A stretch of DNA of 64,000 nucleotides from an uncultured Prevotella sp. (GCA_900315775.1 ONAJ01000022.1:1-64000), one strand, 5' to 3'; positions 7,463 to 16,026 are shown, counted from the stretch's first letter. Notes: generated from the letters alone by a model not told the origin. Program-made: numbers and translations.

Positions 7463-7945
7463 CCCCCTCCCAACCCTCCCCGAGGGGAGGGCTATGTACA
7501 CACTACAATTGTGAAAAACGACGGACCTTACAATACTGCATCACCTGATAGGTATGTCCTTTTGAAGGAGTTTGCCCATAAAAACAAGCAATTTGCTACT
7601 GAAGCAGAATCGCTGCTATGGGAACATATTCGTGCAAAACGATTAGCTGTAAAATTCAACAGACAGCACATAATAGGTGATTATATTGTAGATTTCGTTT
7701 GTATAGAAAAGAAACTTGTCGTAGAAGTAGATGGAGGGTACCACTCTGAGTACGAACAGATAAAGAAAGATGAACTTAGAACTGAACATTTGAACGGAAT
7801 GGGATTCAACGTTATCAGGTTCTCTAACGAAGAAATATTAGAAAACATTCTTGAAGTTATCAATAAAATCAAAGATAAAATAAATGAATAATTTTAATGA
7901 TACCGTGTTAGCTTCCCTCCCCTCGGGGAGGGTCAGAGTGGGGGT
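7461..7945 (+). mobile_element. Putative DUF559 cassette bounded by inverted palindromes
   Basis: The left boundary has CCCTCCCC-GA-GGGGAGGG (7474-7491) preceded by ACCCCCTCCCAA. The right boundary has CCCTCCCC-TC-GGGGAGGG (7915-7932) followed by TCAGAGTGGGGGT, which is the inverted form of the left end. The only gene inside is a DUF559 endonuclease-like protein. The unit sits between argG and argC, and its right end is read through as the N-terminus of ArgC. Boundaries are estimated, because no target duplication could be identified. Confidence 0.5.
7511..7891 (+). CDS. DUF559 endonuclease-like protein
   Basis: A 126-residue protein of the DUF559/Vsr-like PD-(D/E)xK fold. The catalytic-type elements are FNRQHIIGDYIVDFVC (acidic D in strand 2) and LVVEVDGGYH (E-x-D, giving the ExK-like strand), followed by GFNVIRFSNEEI. 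The start is GTG 7511, since no ATG is present in the right place; its stop overlaps the argC ATG by eight bases. Such genes occur as solitary small ORFs between palindromes in many Bacteroidota. A nicking or homing role for spread of the palindromes is inference. Its AT-rich composition differs from the neighbouring arg genes. Confidence 0.75.
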   Translation: MKNDGPYNTASPDRYVLLKEFAHKNKQFATEAESLLWEHIRAKRLAVKFNRQHIIGDYIVDFVCIEKKLVVEVDGGYHSEYEQIKKDELRTEHLNGMGFNVIRFSNEEILENILEVINKIKDKINE

Positions 7946-8954
7946 CCTTGGTGCAGCAGGCTATACAGGCGGAGAGCTGATACGCCTGCTACTTAATCAT
8001 CCTGAGGCAGAGATAGTCTTTGCCAACTCGGAGAGCAACGCAGGAAATCTTGTCAGCGACGTCCACGAAGGACTCATTGGCGATACCGACCTGCGCTTCA
8101 CCGACGAGATGCCCTTCGATGAGGTTGATGTCATATTCTTCTGTTTCGGACACGGTAAGAGCGAGGCGTTCCTCAAGGAGCACACCATTCCCGAGAGAGT
8201 GAAGATTATAGACCTTGCACAGGACTTCAGAATAGCCCCTTCCAAACCTCCCCGTGGGGAGGCTTCCCCATCATCAGTTATCCCCCACGGGGGAGTCAGA
8301 GAGTGGTCCTTTGTCTATGGCTTGCCCGAAATACATAAGACGGAGATTGCGAAGGCTCAGAACATTGCCAACCCGGGTTGTTTCGCCACCTGCATACAGT
8401 TAGGACTGCTGCCTGCAGCAAAGATGGGACTGCTCACCGACGACGTTGCCGTGAATGCTATTACGGGTTCCACGGGAGCAGGTCAGAAGCCTGGCACCAC
8501 AACCCATTTCTCTTGGCGCAACAACAACCTGAGCATCTACAAGCCGTTCCAGCACCAGCATATCGCAGAGATTCGTCAAAGTCTGACAGAGATACAGGGA
8601 TGTCTTGATGCCAGCATCGACTTCATACCCTATCGTGGCGACTTCGCCCGCGGCATCTTCGCCACTATGGTGGTAAAGACAGATGCCGACATTGCGGACA
8701 TCGTAGAGTGTTACAAAACATTCTATGCCGACGCCGCCTTTACCCATTACAGCGACCAGCCCATAGACCTCAAGCAGGTAGTGAACACCAACAAGTGTCT
8801 TGTACACTGCGAGAAGTACGGCAACAAGCTCCTTATCACTTCCTGCATAGACAACCTCCTCAAGGGTGCCGTCGGTCAGGCAGTACAGAATATGAATATT
8901 ATGTTTAACGTAAACGAAACCGCAGGACTTAGACTAAAGGCCTCGGCTTTCTAA
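7884..8954 (+). CDS. argC: N-acetyl-gamma-glutamyl-phosphate reductase, with palindrome-derived insertions
   Basis: A 356-residue enzyme that reduces N-acyl-glutamyl phosphate to the semialdehyde (NADPH). The nucleotide-binding GVLGAAGYTGGELIR and the active-site NPGCFATC are clear, with HTQP-like HQHIAEI near the end of the catalytic core. Usual length is about 320. Two extra stretches explain the difference: an N-terminal lead (NDTVLASLPSGRVR) encoded by the right palindrome of the DUF559 cassette, and about 22 residues (APSKPPRGEASPSSVIPHGG) in front of WSFVYGLPEIH. Both are encoded by CCTCCCC/GGGGAGG palindromes and both keep the frame. Activity is plausible because the motifs are intact. 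Confidence 0.9.
   Translation: MNNFNDTVLASLPSGRVRVGVLGAAGYTGGELIRLLLNHPEAEIVFANSESNAGNLVSDVHEGLIGDTDLRFTDEMPFDEVDVIFFCFGHGKSEAFLKEHTIPERVKIIDLAQDFRIAPSKPPRGEASPSSVIPHGGVREWSFVYGLPEIHKTEIAKAQNIANPGCFATCIQLGLLPAAKMGLLTDDVAVNAITGSTGAGQKPGTTTHFSWRNNNLSIYKPFQHQHIAEIRQSLTEIQGCLDASIDFIPYRGDFARGIFATMVVKTDADIADIVECYKTFYADAAFTHYSDQPIDLKQVVNTNKCLVHCEKYGNKLLITSCIDNLLKGAVGQAVQNMNIMFNVNETAGLRLKASAF
8233..8307 (+). repeat. In-frame palindromic element inside argC
   Basis: CCTCCCC-GT-GGGGAGG (8248-8263) and ATCCCCCACGGGGGAG (8280-8295), followed by TCAGAGAGTGG, resemble the left and right ends of the DUF559 cassette joined with only a short spacer. The stretch encodes the extra 22 residues of ArgC. Confidence 0.6.
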
Positions 8955-8967
8955 TAAGAAAAGAATT

Positions 8968-10878
8968 ATGTTACCCAACAATCGTCGTTACTTATCGACT
9001 TTCGTATTATCACTCCTCTCCGTCATCACCTTCGCTGATAACCGTCTGACTGGCACCATCATAGGTACCACACAGTCCGTCGATTACACCAACACCAGCG
9101 CTCCTTCTACTACGGTGAACACCCGTGAGAATGCTTTTGACGGTGACCTCACCACATTCTTTGCTTCGTGGGACCGCAGCTTTTCGTGGGTAGGTCTCGA
9201 CCTGGGCACACCCCACGTCATTACCCGTGTAGCGTGGTCGCCTCGCAACGATGGTCAGGGACCTAAACGAGTAAACCTTGGAGTCTTTGAGGGCGCCAAC
9301 CGTGAGGACTTCATGGATGCCGTCCCCATATATATAATTAATGAGAACGGAGTAATAGGACAGTTGTCGTCTGCCGACGTCAACTGCTCGCGCGGTTTCC
9401 GTTATGTGCGCTACGTCGGTCCTTCCGATGCACGTTGCAACATTGCCGAAGTGGAGTTCTACGGACATGAGGGAGAAGGCGACGACAGCAACATGTTTAT
9501 GATTGGCGGACTGCCGACAGTAAGCATACACACAGAGGGCAACGTGGAGCCTTACGACAAGATTACCGACATTCCGTCAATAATATCTATCATAGGCGAC
9601 AAAGGAAATAACATCATAGCACAGACTGGCGGAACACGTGAGCGCGGCAACTACTCGCGTACTTTCCCGAAACGTCCCTACCGCATAAAGTTCGACAGCA
9701 AGCAGAACGTCCTCGACGCCCCCGCCAAAGCCAAGAAATGGACACTCATAAACAACTACGGCGACAAGACACTCATGCGTAACCTTATAGCCTTCCACCT
9801 GAGTAGTGTCTTTGAGATGCCTTACACCCCTTACGGCACCGCTGTCAACGTCATTATGAATGGTGAGTACAAAGGCTGCTATCAGTTGTGCGACCAGATA
9901 GAAGTAAACAAGAACCGCGTGAACATTACAGAGATGAAACCTACCGATAACGAGGGAGAAGCCCTCACCGGAGGCTACCTCATAGAGGTTGATGCCTACG
10001 CAGAGGATGAGATTTCGTGGTTCACCTCCTACAACAGCACCCGAGTTACGATAAAGTCGCCCGACGAGGACGAGATTACCACAGAACAGAGCAACTATAT
10101 ACGTGACTTCTACAGCAATATGGAGAACAACTGGCGCACCTATCTGGACACCAACACCTTCCTGCGCCACTTCCTTGTTGGCGAGCTGTCGGGAAATACC
10201 GATACCTACTGGAGTGTGTATATGTACAAGCAGCGTGGCGAGGACAAGTTGTATGTAGGTCCGGTATGGGACTTCGACATCGCCTTTGAGAACGATAACC
10301 GCACATATCCCATCAACAACCACACTCAGTGGGTGTACCAATATGGCAGTGTTGAGGGATATATGCGCACGTTGACAACAAATATCATCAACGACAATAC
10401 TACCAAGGCACAACTCATCGACATCTGGGACGAGGCACGTCATAACGGCATCGACGAAGAGAGTCTTTTGGCTTTTGTAGATGATATGAGTGAACAGTTG
10501 CAAGAATCACAGAAACTCAACTTCACTCGCTGGGACATCATAAATCAGTATGTTCACCAGAACCCAAGAATCTACGGCAGCTATCAGGGAGAGGTAAACA
10601 ACGTCAAGAACTACCTCAAGGAGCGCATTACGTGGATAGACAACAAACTGGGATACACCTTCGTGCCTCGTGACCCCGAACCCGAGCCAGAGCCTGAGCC
10701 AGAGCCTGAACCAGACCCCGTTGACGGAATACATTCTCTGAGAGTAAACTTCGACCTTCCCTACCAGGTATATTCTATGTACGGGCAACTTGTTAGCACC
10801 AATCTTAATGCTGTGCCCGACGGAGTATATGTTGTTCGTCAGGGTGGTGTTGCTCGCAAGACAATAGTTCGGAAATAA
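8968..10878 (+). CDS. CotH-like kinase-fold protein with discoidin-like domain, secreted
   Basis: A 636-residue exported protein with a signal peptide ending near TFADN. Residues about 30-160 look like an F5/8-type C (discoidin) carbohydrate-binding domain (NAFDGDLTTFFAS, WVGLDLG, YVRYVGP). Residues about 180-540 match the CotH family: RGNYSRTFPKRPYRIKF, KKWTLINNYGDKTLMRN, NGEYKGCYQLCDQIEVNKNRVNI and GPVWDFDIAFEND with the Asp pair. A linker of repeated Glu-Pro pairs (from about 570) leads to a C-terminal tail ending GVYVVRQGG...KTIVRK, like a type IX secretion signal. CotH proteins phosphorylate or bind surface proteins; here surface display is inferred. Confidence 0.85.
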   Translation: MLPNNRRYLSTFVLSLLSVITFADNRLTGTIIGTTQSVDYTNTSAPSTTVNTRENAFDGDLTTFFASWDRSFSWVGLDLGTPHVITRVAWSPRNDGQGPKRVNLGVFEGANREDFMDAVPIYIINENGVIGQLSSADVNCSRGFRYVRYVGPSDARCNIAEVEFYGHEGEGDDSNMFMIGGLPTVSIHTEGNVEPYDKITDIPSIISIIGDKGNNIIAQTGGTRERGNYSRTFPKRPYRIKFDSKQNVLDAPAKAKKWTLINNYGDKTLMRNLIAFHLSSVFEMPYTPYGTAVNVIMNGEYKGCYQLCDQIEVNKNRVNITEMKPTDNEGEALTGGYLIEVDAYAEDEISWFTSYNSTRVTIKSPDEDEITTEQSNYIRDFYSNMENNWRTYLDTNTFLRHFLVGELSGNTDTYWSVYMYKQRGEDKLYVGPVWDFDIAFENDNRTYPINNHTQWVYQYGSVEGYMRTLTTNIINDNTTKAQLIDIWDEARHNGIDEESLLAFVDDMSEQLQESQKLNFTRWDIINQYVHQNPRIYGSYQGEVNNVKNYLKERITWIDNKLGYTFVPRDPEPEPEPEPEPEPDPVDGIHSLRVNFDLPYQVYSMYGQLVSTNLNAVPDGVYVVRQGGVARKTIVRK

Positions 10879-10900
10879 AATGCTCATGCATCAGACTTAA

Positions 10901-10937
10901 TCGACTAACAATTTGCAGATTGTTAGTCGATTTTTGT
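10901..10937 (+). terminator. Terminator / palindrome after the CotH gene
   Basis: TCGACTAACAAT (10901-10912) and ATTGTTAGTCGA (10919-10930) form a perfect 12-bp inverted repeat followed by TTTTTG. It may serve as a terminator. Because ACTAAC/GTTAGT recurs downstream of the next gene (12747-12789), an operator role is also possible. Confidence 0.55.
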
Positions 10938-10968
10938 AATTTATTAGTATCATTTTCTCATTTTTGCC

Positions 10969-10976
10969 TACCTTTG
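10969..10976 (+). promoter_or_regulatory. -7 box of the AraC-type regulator gene
   Basis: TACCTTTG at 10969-10976, only about 8 bases ahead of ATG 10984, so the mRNA would have almost no leader. The -33 region is weak. Confidence 0.5.
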
Positions 10977-10983
10977 CAGCATT

Positions 10984-12717
10984 ATGGCAATCATGTACCA
11001 CTTCCATCATCCCAGGATCATCACGATACTTCTGGCTTGGTTGTTGACCCTGACAGGGACAACAGCCTCATCGTCTTATAATGCCAAGACAAAAGTTAAG
11101 GATGGTTGCAAAATAGAGAAGATCATGCCCGAGCGTATGCCCGACCTTAATATTCCTCGTTCCGGGCATCACACTATTTTTGTGAATGGCGAACTGACGG
11201 TCGTTGGTGGTCACACCACCGCCTTTGTCCCAACTCCGACATTGGAATACTACCGCGATGGAGTTTGGCATGTGGTACAGATGGCCTATCCCCATGATTC
11301 CGGACTGCTCGTCCCTATGTCAAACGGCAAGCTGCTAATTGGTGGCGGTTTCGAGAAACCTTTAGGCATAGGACAACTCCACAGCACGGAGGTTTACGAT
11401 CCTACAACACATAGCTTTTCAGAATTTGGATGTCTTGACGTGCGCAGAGCTATGGCTTGCGGTGTGGAACTCGATGACGGTCGTGTACTCATTACTGGCA
11501 ACTGGTATCATCGCGATACTATGGAGATATACAACGGCAAGGGACGGTATGGTTCTGTCAAGGCTGTCACGACTCCCCTATCGAACCCCTACGTGTTCCG
11601 TTCTGCCAAGGACAATGCCGTCATCTTCGGCATCGCCAGCACTAAGGGCGACACGCTGCAAATCAATAGCGTAGACCAACTGAAAGGCAATGCCATACAT
11701 CCGGCCCTTTTCGAGACTTGGCAACCCCTAAGGATACACGAAGCCCACCAAAGCACCGACTACGAGGTAGGCAATGCTGCGACGGGCGACTACAGTTATC
11801 TGTTCCCCATGACTGACAGTACGGGGCAGATAGCCATCGGCATCTGCCGCAACGGTGAGTTCTCGCTATTGCCAACCGCTGGTGCTATACCCATGAAAGG
11901 TCCCGACGGCAAGGATATCCGCTATCTCAGCCTTATCGTTGACAAACCCCGCCAACGGGTCTATCTGCGAGGTGACGATCGCAGAAACGAGGAAGATATC
12001 TGGGAGGGAATTAATATCAAGAGTCGTCACTACCTGCTCCGCATCGACTATGCCCAAGCTTTGCAAGGCAAGGGTAAGGCGTCCCTTACCTTATATTATA
12101 CCGACAAGATGGACTTAATTAGTTTTGACAACCCCATCGTCACCGACAATGGCGATGTAGTGCTCACGGGCGGCAAATATCGCGACAACTACACTCCATT
12201 GAGTACGGTATATGTCTTCCGACTGGGTGATGCCCCCGCAGAATCAGCCAGTGCGGGTGGCCTGTGGCAATGGATTTTAGTAGCTATTCTTGTCATCATC
12301 GCCATCTGTTTGGTTTGTTGGTTCATCTACAACCGTCGTCAGCAACCCAACGCAGCCGCTAAAGTTGAAGAAGCGAGCGACAACCAACAGAAGGTAGCAC
12401 TTATGAAACGCATCTGCCAGCTGATGGACGAGCAGAAACTTTATCTGAACAGCGACCTGAAGATACAGGATGTCGCATCCGAGCTAGGTGTCCATCCTAA
12501 TGTCGTATCGGCAGCCGTCAACAGCCAAGGCAATTCGTTCAACCAGTTTGTCAATGACTATCGCATCGAATATGCCAAACGCCTGATGCTCGAAGATCCC
12601 GACAAGAAAGTCAGCTCCATTTACTACGAAGTAGGCTTCGCTCACGAGCAGACCTTCTTCAGAGCATTCAAAGCTCGTACCGGTATGACCCCATCAGAGT
12701 GGCGCGATAAGCAGTGA
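10984..12717 (+). CDS. Membrane-spanning one-component regulator: beta-propeller-like sensor plus AraC-type DNA-binding domain
   Basis: A 577-residue protein. It has an N-terminal signal/anchor (IITILLAWLLTLTG) and then a large extracytoplasmic part with kelch-like strands (HTIFVNGELTVVGGHT, LLIGGGFEKP, GRVLITGNW, DVVLTGGKYRD). A strong transmembrane helix (WQWILVAILVIIAICLVCWF) lies near residues 425-447, and a C-terminal AraC helix-turn-helix ends in YEVGFAHEQTFFRAFKARTG and TPSEWRDK. There is no kinase or receiver domain, so signal sensing and DNA binding are in one chain. It lies between two surface-protein genes that it may control; ACTAAC/GTTAGT repeats flank it. ATG 10993 is an alternative start. 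Confidence 0.82.
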   Translation: MAIMYHFHHPRIITILLAWLLTLTGTTASSSYNAKTKVKDGCKIEKIMPERMPDLNIPRSGHHTIFVNGELTVVGGHTTAFVPTPTLEYYRDGVWHVVQMAYPHDSGLLVPMSNGKLLIGGGFEKPLGIGQLHSTEVYDPTTHSFSEFGCLDVRRAMACGVELDDGRVLITGNWYHRDTMEIYNGKGRYGSVKAVTTPLSNPYVFRSAKDNAVIFGIASTKGDTLQINSVDQLKGNAIHPALFETWQPLRIHEAHQSTDYEVGNAATGDYSYLFPMTDSTGQIAIGICRNGEFSLLPTAGAIPMKGPDGKDIRYLSLIVDKPRQRVYLRGDDRRNEEDIWEGINIKSRHYLLRIDYAQALQGKGKASLTLYYTDKMDLISFDNPIVTDNGDVVLTGGKYRDNYTPLSTVYVFRLGDAPAESASAGGLWQWILVAILVIIAICLVCWFIYNRRQQPNAAAKVEEASDNQQKVALMKRICQLMDEQKLYLNSDLKIQDVASELGVHPNVVSAAVNSQGNSFNQFVNDYRIEYAKRLMLEDPDKKVSSIYYEVGFAHEQTFFRAFKARTGMTPSEWRDKQ

Positions 12718-12857
12718 GGTTACGGCTCACTTATTCTGAGAAAGCTACTAACAAATTCCAAAAGTTAGTCGATTTTGAGAAATTGTTAGTAAATGTGCTA
12801 ATTATTTTGTATATTTTTGTGCCGACAATTAGTACTAACCATTAAAAACAAACGATT
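12718..12857 (+). promoter_or_regulatory. Regulatory gap with ACTAAC/GTTAGT repeats and a promoter
   Basis: ACTAAC at 12747-12752, GTTAGT at 12764-12769, GTTAGT at 12785-12790 and TTAGTACTAACC near 12829-12840 surround a TATTTTTG -7 box at 12812-12819. This arrangement suits a regulated promoter for the leucine-rich-repeat gene; the adjacent AraC-type protein is the obvious candidate to bind it. Confidence 0.4.
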
Positions 12858-15038
12858 ATGAAGAAAAGACTACTTACTCTTATCGTGCTGTTCGTGGCGA
12901 TAGCAACGGGAGCATGGTCTGAAACCATTAGTTATGAGCTCCGCGACTCTTACGGAGACGGATGGAATGGAGCCAGCATTACTGTTGTAGAAAGCCTATC
13001 CAGCACGACAATTACAACGCTAACACTTACATCAGGATCCTCTACAGAGGGCACAATAGAACTTGAAGATAATGTGCCTTACGAATTCGTTTTTAATCCC
13101 GGAAATTACCCCGATGAATGTTCCTGCACATTTTATGATGGCGAAGGTGAAGTTATTTATTCGAGCGAAAACATGGGGGGCGGTGGAGTTCTATTCGAAT
13201 ATACACCCGGACAATCGAAGAATCTAAAAAAAGGTCAGTTAGTAGCTATCGATGTACCTCACAACAACGGTACTACGAAGTTGCTCGTTAGGTGCGAGGG
13301 ATTTGTACAGGGAATAAATGCCACTACCGGCCAGGGAGAGATATTCGGCGAGGTAAGCGTTATTGGAAAAACTCCTGAAAGAACGCTCGTAACCAAACCA
13401 AGAAAGGCGGTAGCAGACAATCCTGGTGTTTATGTTGACGAAGAAGACATTCCCGACTATGGATACTGGCTTGCCGTTGACCGCAACCTCGAGGGCGAAC
13501 TTACCATACCAGGATCGTTCGAATACAATGGAATAACCTATAAAGTTAGGTTGATCAGAGAAGGTGCGTTCATGTTCTCTAAACTCTCGAAAATCAATCT
13601 ACCCGACGAATTGTATTCAGTAAGCGCCTCTTTTTATTTCTCATCTATCAAATCTCTTAAATTCCCCAAATATGTAGAAGAAATTGAGGCAGTGCCTTTC
13701 ATTGGATGTGAAGATTTGGAAAGCATCACGGTAGATGAGAATAATGAATATTTGCTCTCACCTGCAGGAAGTAATGTAATTATTGAGAATAACCGAGCCT
13801 TAAAAGCGAAGGGTCCAAAGAAAGACTTGGAGCCTTACAATGACGAGGAAGAAGAGAATATTCTGATTTTAGGTATTAAGACCTCAGTTATTCCCGATAA
13901 CGTAACAGCTATTGGCGATTACGCTTTTGTAGGAACCGTAGGGTTGAAATCTATCACCATTCCTGCAAGCGTCAAGACTATCGAAGCGGAAGCATTCATG
14001 GCTTGTCCCAACCTCCGACAGATTATCATGAAGTCTGCTACTCCTCCAGATGTAGGTGAATATACTTTCGACGCAACAATTGAAGGAATAACTTTGCAAG
14101 ATTATCGTGAGTTCTGTGAATATACTATACAGTATGGTAACGTAGAAGTTGAACCACAAGTAACAGCAAAAGACTTCACTTTAACAAATATGCTGAAGGC
14201 GATGGCTAAAGCAAAGAAAGCCGCGGCAGCGAATGAGACAGGAATACCTGATAACTATGCCGAAGCAGGTGATCCACAGGTATATCAGCATGCAGCACTC
14301 TGCGTACCTACCGGAGCCAAAGAGGCTTACATCGAATATGTAGCAACTCCCAGAGCTAAGTCGTTCGGTCCCGTTACAGGTACACCTGCGGGCAACGAGA
14401 ACTATTGGGCATGGTTCACACACATCGTTGAACCCGTGGTTATTCCGGCATCAGGTGTGGCTGTGATAAGCTACGACGAGAACTACAAACTCCCCGATGG
14501 AGTAAGTGCTTACATCGTCGTTAAGAGCGAAAAGGGCGACGGCACAAACTCATACGTAAGTGTCAAGGAGATTACCGATGCTATCCCTGGTGGCGAAGCA
14601 GTCATCATCAAGGGAACAGCCGGTACCGAGGTTTACGTAATGCCTGCTGATGAGGACGACCCCGTTGCCGACACTACCGGCAACCTGCTCGTAGCAGTTG
14701 ACGAGGACTCAACTATCGGTAGCACCGAGGGAACAAATAGCAACTTCGTGCTCGACGAGAACGGAAACTTCGTTCCTGCCAACGGCAGCGAGGTAGATGA
14801 GGGCGGTGCCTTCCTGCAGATTCCTACCGAGGATGCTCCCGCAGGTGGTGGTTCGTTCGTCATTGACTTCGACGGAACAATCGAAACCAGCATCAACCAG
14901 CCTACAACCTACGACTTACAACCAACAACCACGTACAACCTCCAGGGTCAGCGCGTCGGCAATGACCTCAACGTCCTTTCATCGGGTGTGTACGTTGTTC
15001 GTCAAGGAAAGACAACCCGCAAGACCGTCATTCAGTAA
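12858..15038 (+). CDS. Secreted leucine-rich-repeat (BspA-like) surface protein
   Basis: A 726-residue exported protein with a signal peptide ending at GAWSET. The N-terminal domain has DSYGDGWNGASI, a motif of calcium-binding or pre-peptidase-like modules in secreted proteins. The middle (about residues 210-420) contains BspA-type LRR_5 repeats (IREGAFMFSKLSKINLPD, IGDYAFVGTVGLKSITIP, IEAEAFMACPNLRQII). The C-terminal part has Thr/Gly-rich beta domains and ends with the tail YNLQGQRVGNDLNVLSSG and VYVVRQG...KT, similar to type-IX-like sorting signals. Short repeats in the DNA (CTACAACCTACGACTTACAA, 14901-14920) encode the TTYDLQPTTTYNLQ linker. Adhesion or host interaction is the usual role; here it is inferred. 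Confidence 0.85.
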   Translation: MKKRLLTLIVLFVAIATGAWSETISYELRDSYGDGWNGASITVVESLSSTTITTLTLTSGSSTEGTIELEDNVPYEFVFNPGNYPDECSCTFYDGEGEVIYSSENMGGGGVLFEYTPGQSKNLKKGQLVAIDVPHNNGTTKLLVRCEGFVQGINATTGQGEIFGEVSVIGKTPERTLVTKPRKAVADNPGVYVDEEDIPDYGYWLAVDRNLEGELTIPGSFEYNGITYKVRLIREGAFMFSKLSKINLPDELYSVSASFYFSSIKSLKFPKYVEEIEAVPFIGCEDLESITVDENNEYLLSPAGSNVIIENNRALKAKGPKKDLEPYNDEEEENILILGIKTSVIPDNVTAIGDYAFVGTVGLKSITIPASVKTIEAEAFMACPNLRQIIMKSATPPDVGEYTFDATIEGITLQDYREFCEYTIQYGNVEVEPQVTAKDFTLTNMLKAMAKAKKAAAANETGIPDNYAEAGDPQVYQHAALCVPTGAKEAYIEYVATPRAKSFGPVTGTPAGNENYWAWFTHIVEPVVIPASGVAVISYDENYKLPDGVSAYIVVKSEKGDGTNSYVSVKEITDAIPGGEAVIIKGTAGTEVYVMPADEDDPVADTTGNLLVAVDEDSTIGSTEGTNSNFVLDENGNFVPANGSEVDEGGAFLQIPTEDAPAGGGSFVIDFDGTIETSINQPTTYDLQPTTTYNLQGQRVGNDLNVLSSGVYVVRQGKTTRKTVIQ

Positions 15039-15917
15039 TTTGTTTATTAGTTCGTCACTGACTCCTGTGACGCATTTACGACAGAACATCTTACCGGAAG
15101 CTTTTATGGCAGGGAGATCATGAAGAGTAAGTTCATGTATCTTCCTGTCATAAACGATATATGTCAGTGGCGTAAGTTCCTCAAGGGGTATGCGCTCGCC
15201 TAAAGGAGGATTGCTGAGGATACACTTCGATGCAAACTCTGGCGTGTTAAAGGCTATGGTATGAACGAAAGTCTCGCTGGGAGCGAAACTGTTTTTGAAA
15301 TAGCGGCACAAGGCAGGACTCTCGTCGTAGGTCTTCAGTACATAGGCGGCGAGTTCGCCTGTTATAGCGAAGTAGTCGGAACCCTTATAAAGTTGCCAAC
15401 GCCGTCCGTCGGCACTGAACTCAAGCGGCTTCTTCAGAAACGGCTCAAGGACATGACGCAGAGCCACACGCATACGACTCTTCCACGTGCCGTAGTGCCA
15501 TACGTAGTTGTTGAGGAAGCGGTAACGCGTATATTCACGGGTGTCCTCACGGGGACGACCTATAAGACTCATCGCCTGAAGGAAATTCTCACCACGATGT
15601 TCCTCAAGATATTTCACTATCTGCTTGCCCTTCCACACAGGATAGTCCTGCCCGCTTAACATAAAAAGGTAGTCACAGGGAAGGGCGGCACGTATCAGTT
15701 CCATCTGAAACTCCACCTGTCTGTAGCTTCCCCACATAACCTTTACACGGTGCTCAATAAAACGGGCACGTGTGGTAGCAAGAGCACTTCGGAAGGGTTC
15801 TTCGGACACGTTGGCATCAATATGTATAAACACTTCGCCAACGTCTTGAAGCGCCTCAACGAGGAGCTTCAAGTGAGGCGCATCGGTGAATGCTGATATG
15901 AGGAAAGCTATTTTCAT
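14979..15917 (-). CDS. GT14-type (core-2/I-branching-like) glycosyltransferase
   Basis: A 312-residue enzyme resembling beta-1,6-N-acetylglucosaminyltransferases of GT14: MKIAFLISAFTDAPHLKLLV, IHIDANV, MLSGQDYPVWKGKQIVKYL, FKNSFAPSETFVHTI (catalytic E in PSE). ATG 15917 was chosen because it begins at the conserved KIAFLI strand, follows a good promoter, and the longer frame to 16016 reads a low-quality lead. The 3' end overlaps the opposing LRR gene by 60 bases. The last 20 residues (LLNDGLAGCLSLTNNVHTR) look unlike the family, as if the original stop were lost. Confidence 0.85.
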   Translation of the reverse strand: MKIAFLISAFTDAPHLKLLVEALQDVGEVFIHIDANVSEEPFRSALATTRARFIEHRVKVMWGSYRQVEFQMELIRAALPCDYLFMLSGQDYPVWKGKQIVKYLEEHRGENFLQAMSLIGRPREDTREYTRYRFLNNYVWHYGTWKSRMRVALRHVLEPFLKKPLEFSADGRRWQLYKGSDYFAITGELAAYVLKTYDESPALCRYFKNSFAPSETFVHTIAFNTPEFASKCILSNPPLGERIPLEELTPLTYIVYDRKIHELTLHDLPAIKASGKMFCRKCVTGVSDELINKLLNDGLAGCLSLTNNVHTR

Positions 15918-15922
15918 TGGCG

Positions 15923-15954
15923 CAAAGATACGGAAAAAAGCCTCAATTATACAA
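15923..15954 (-). promoter_or_regulatory. Promoter of the GT14-type gene
   Basis: On the minus strand a TTGT (-33, 15954-15951) and a TATCTTTG (-7, 15930-15923) with a 20-base spacer. The -7 box lies just before the ATG, so the leader is very short. Confidence 0.6.
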
Positions 15955-16026
15955 GGTTTGCCCTCAAAAAAACATACACATTCTGTTTTTTGTGACCCAT
16001 TTAGACATTCACTCAATAAAATTTAG

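Noticed and set aside
9577..10503. 308-residue open frame antisense to the CotH-like gene
   Set aside because: It has no domain or start signal and lies fully within a well-supported gene; it is a codon-bias shadow.
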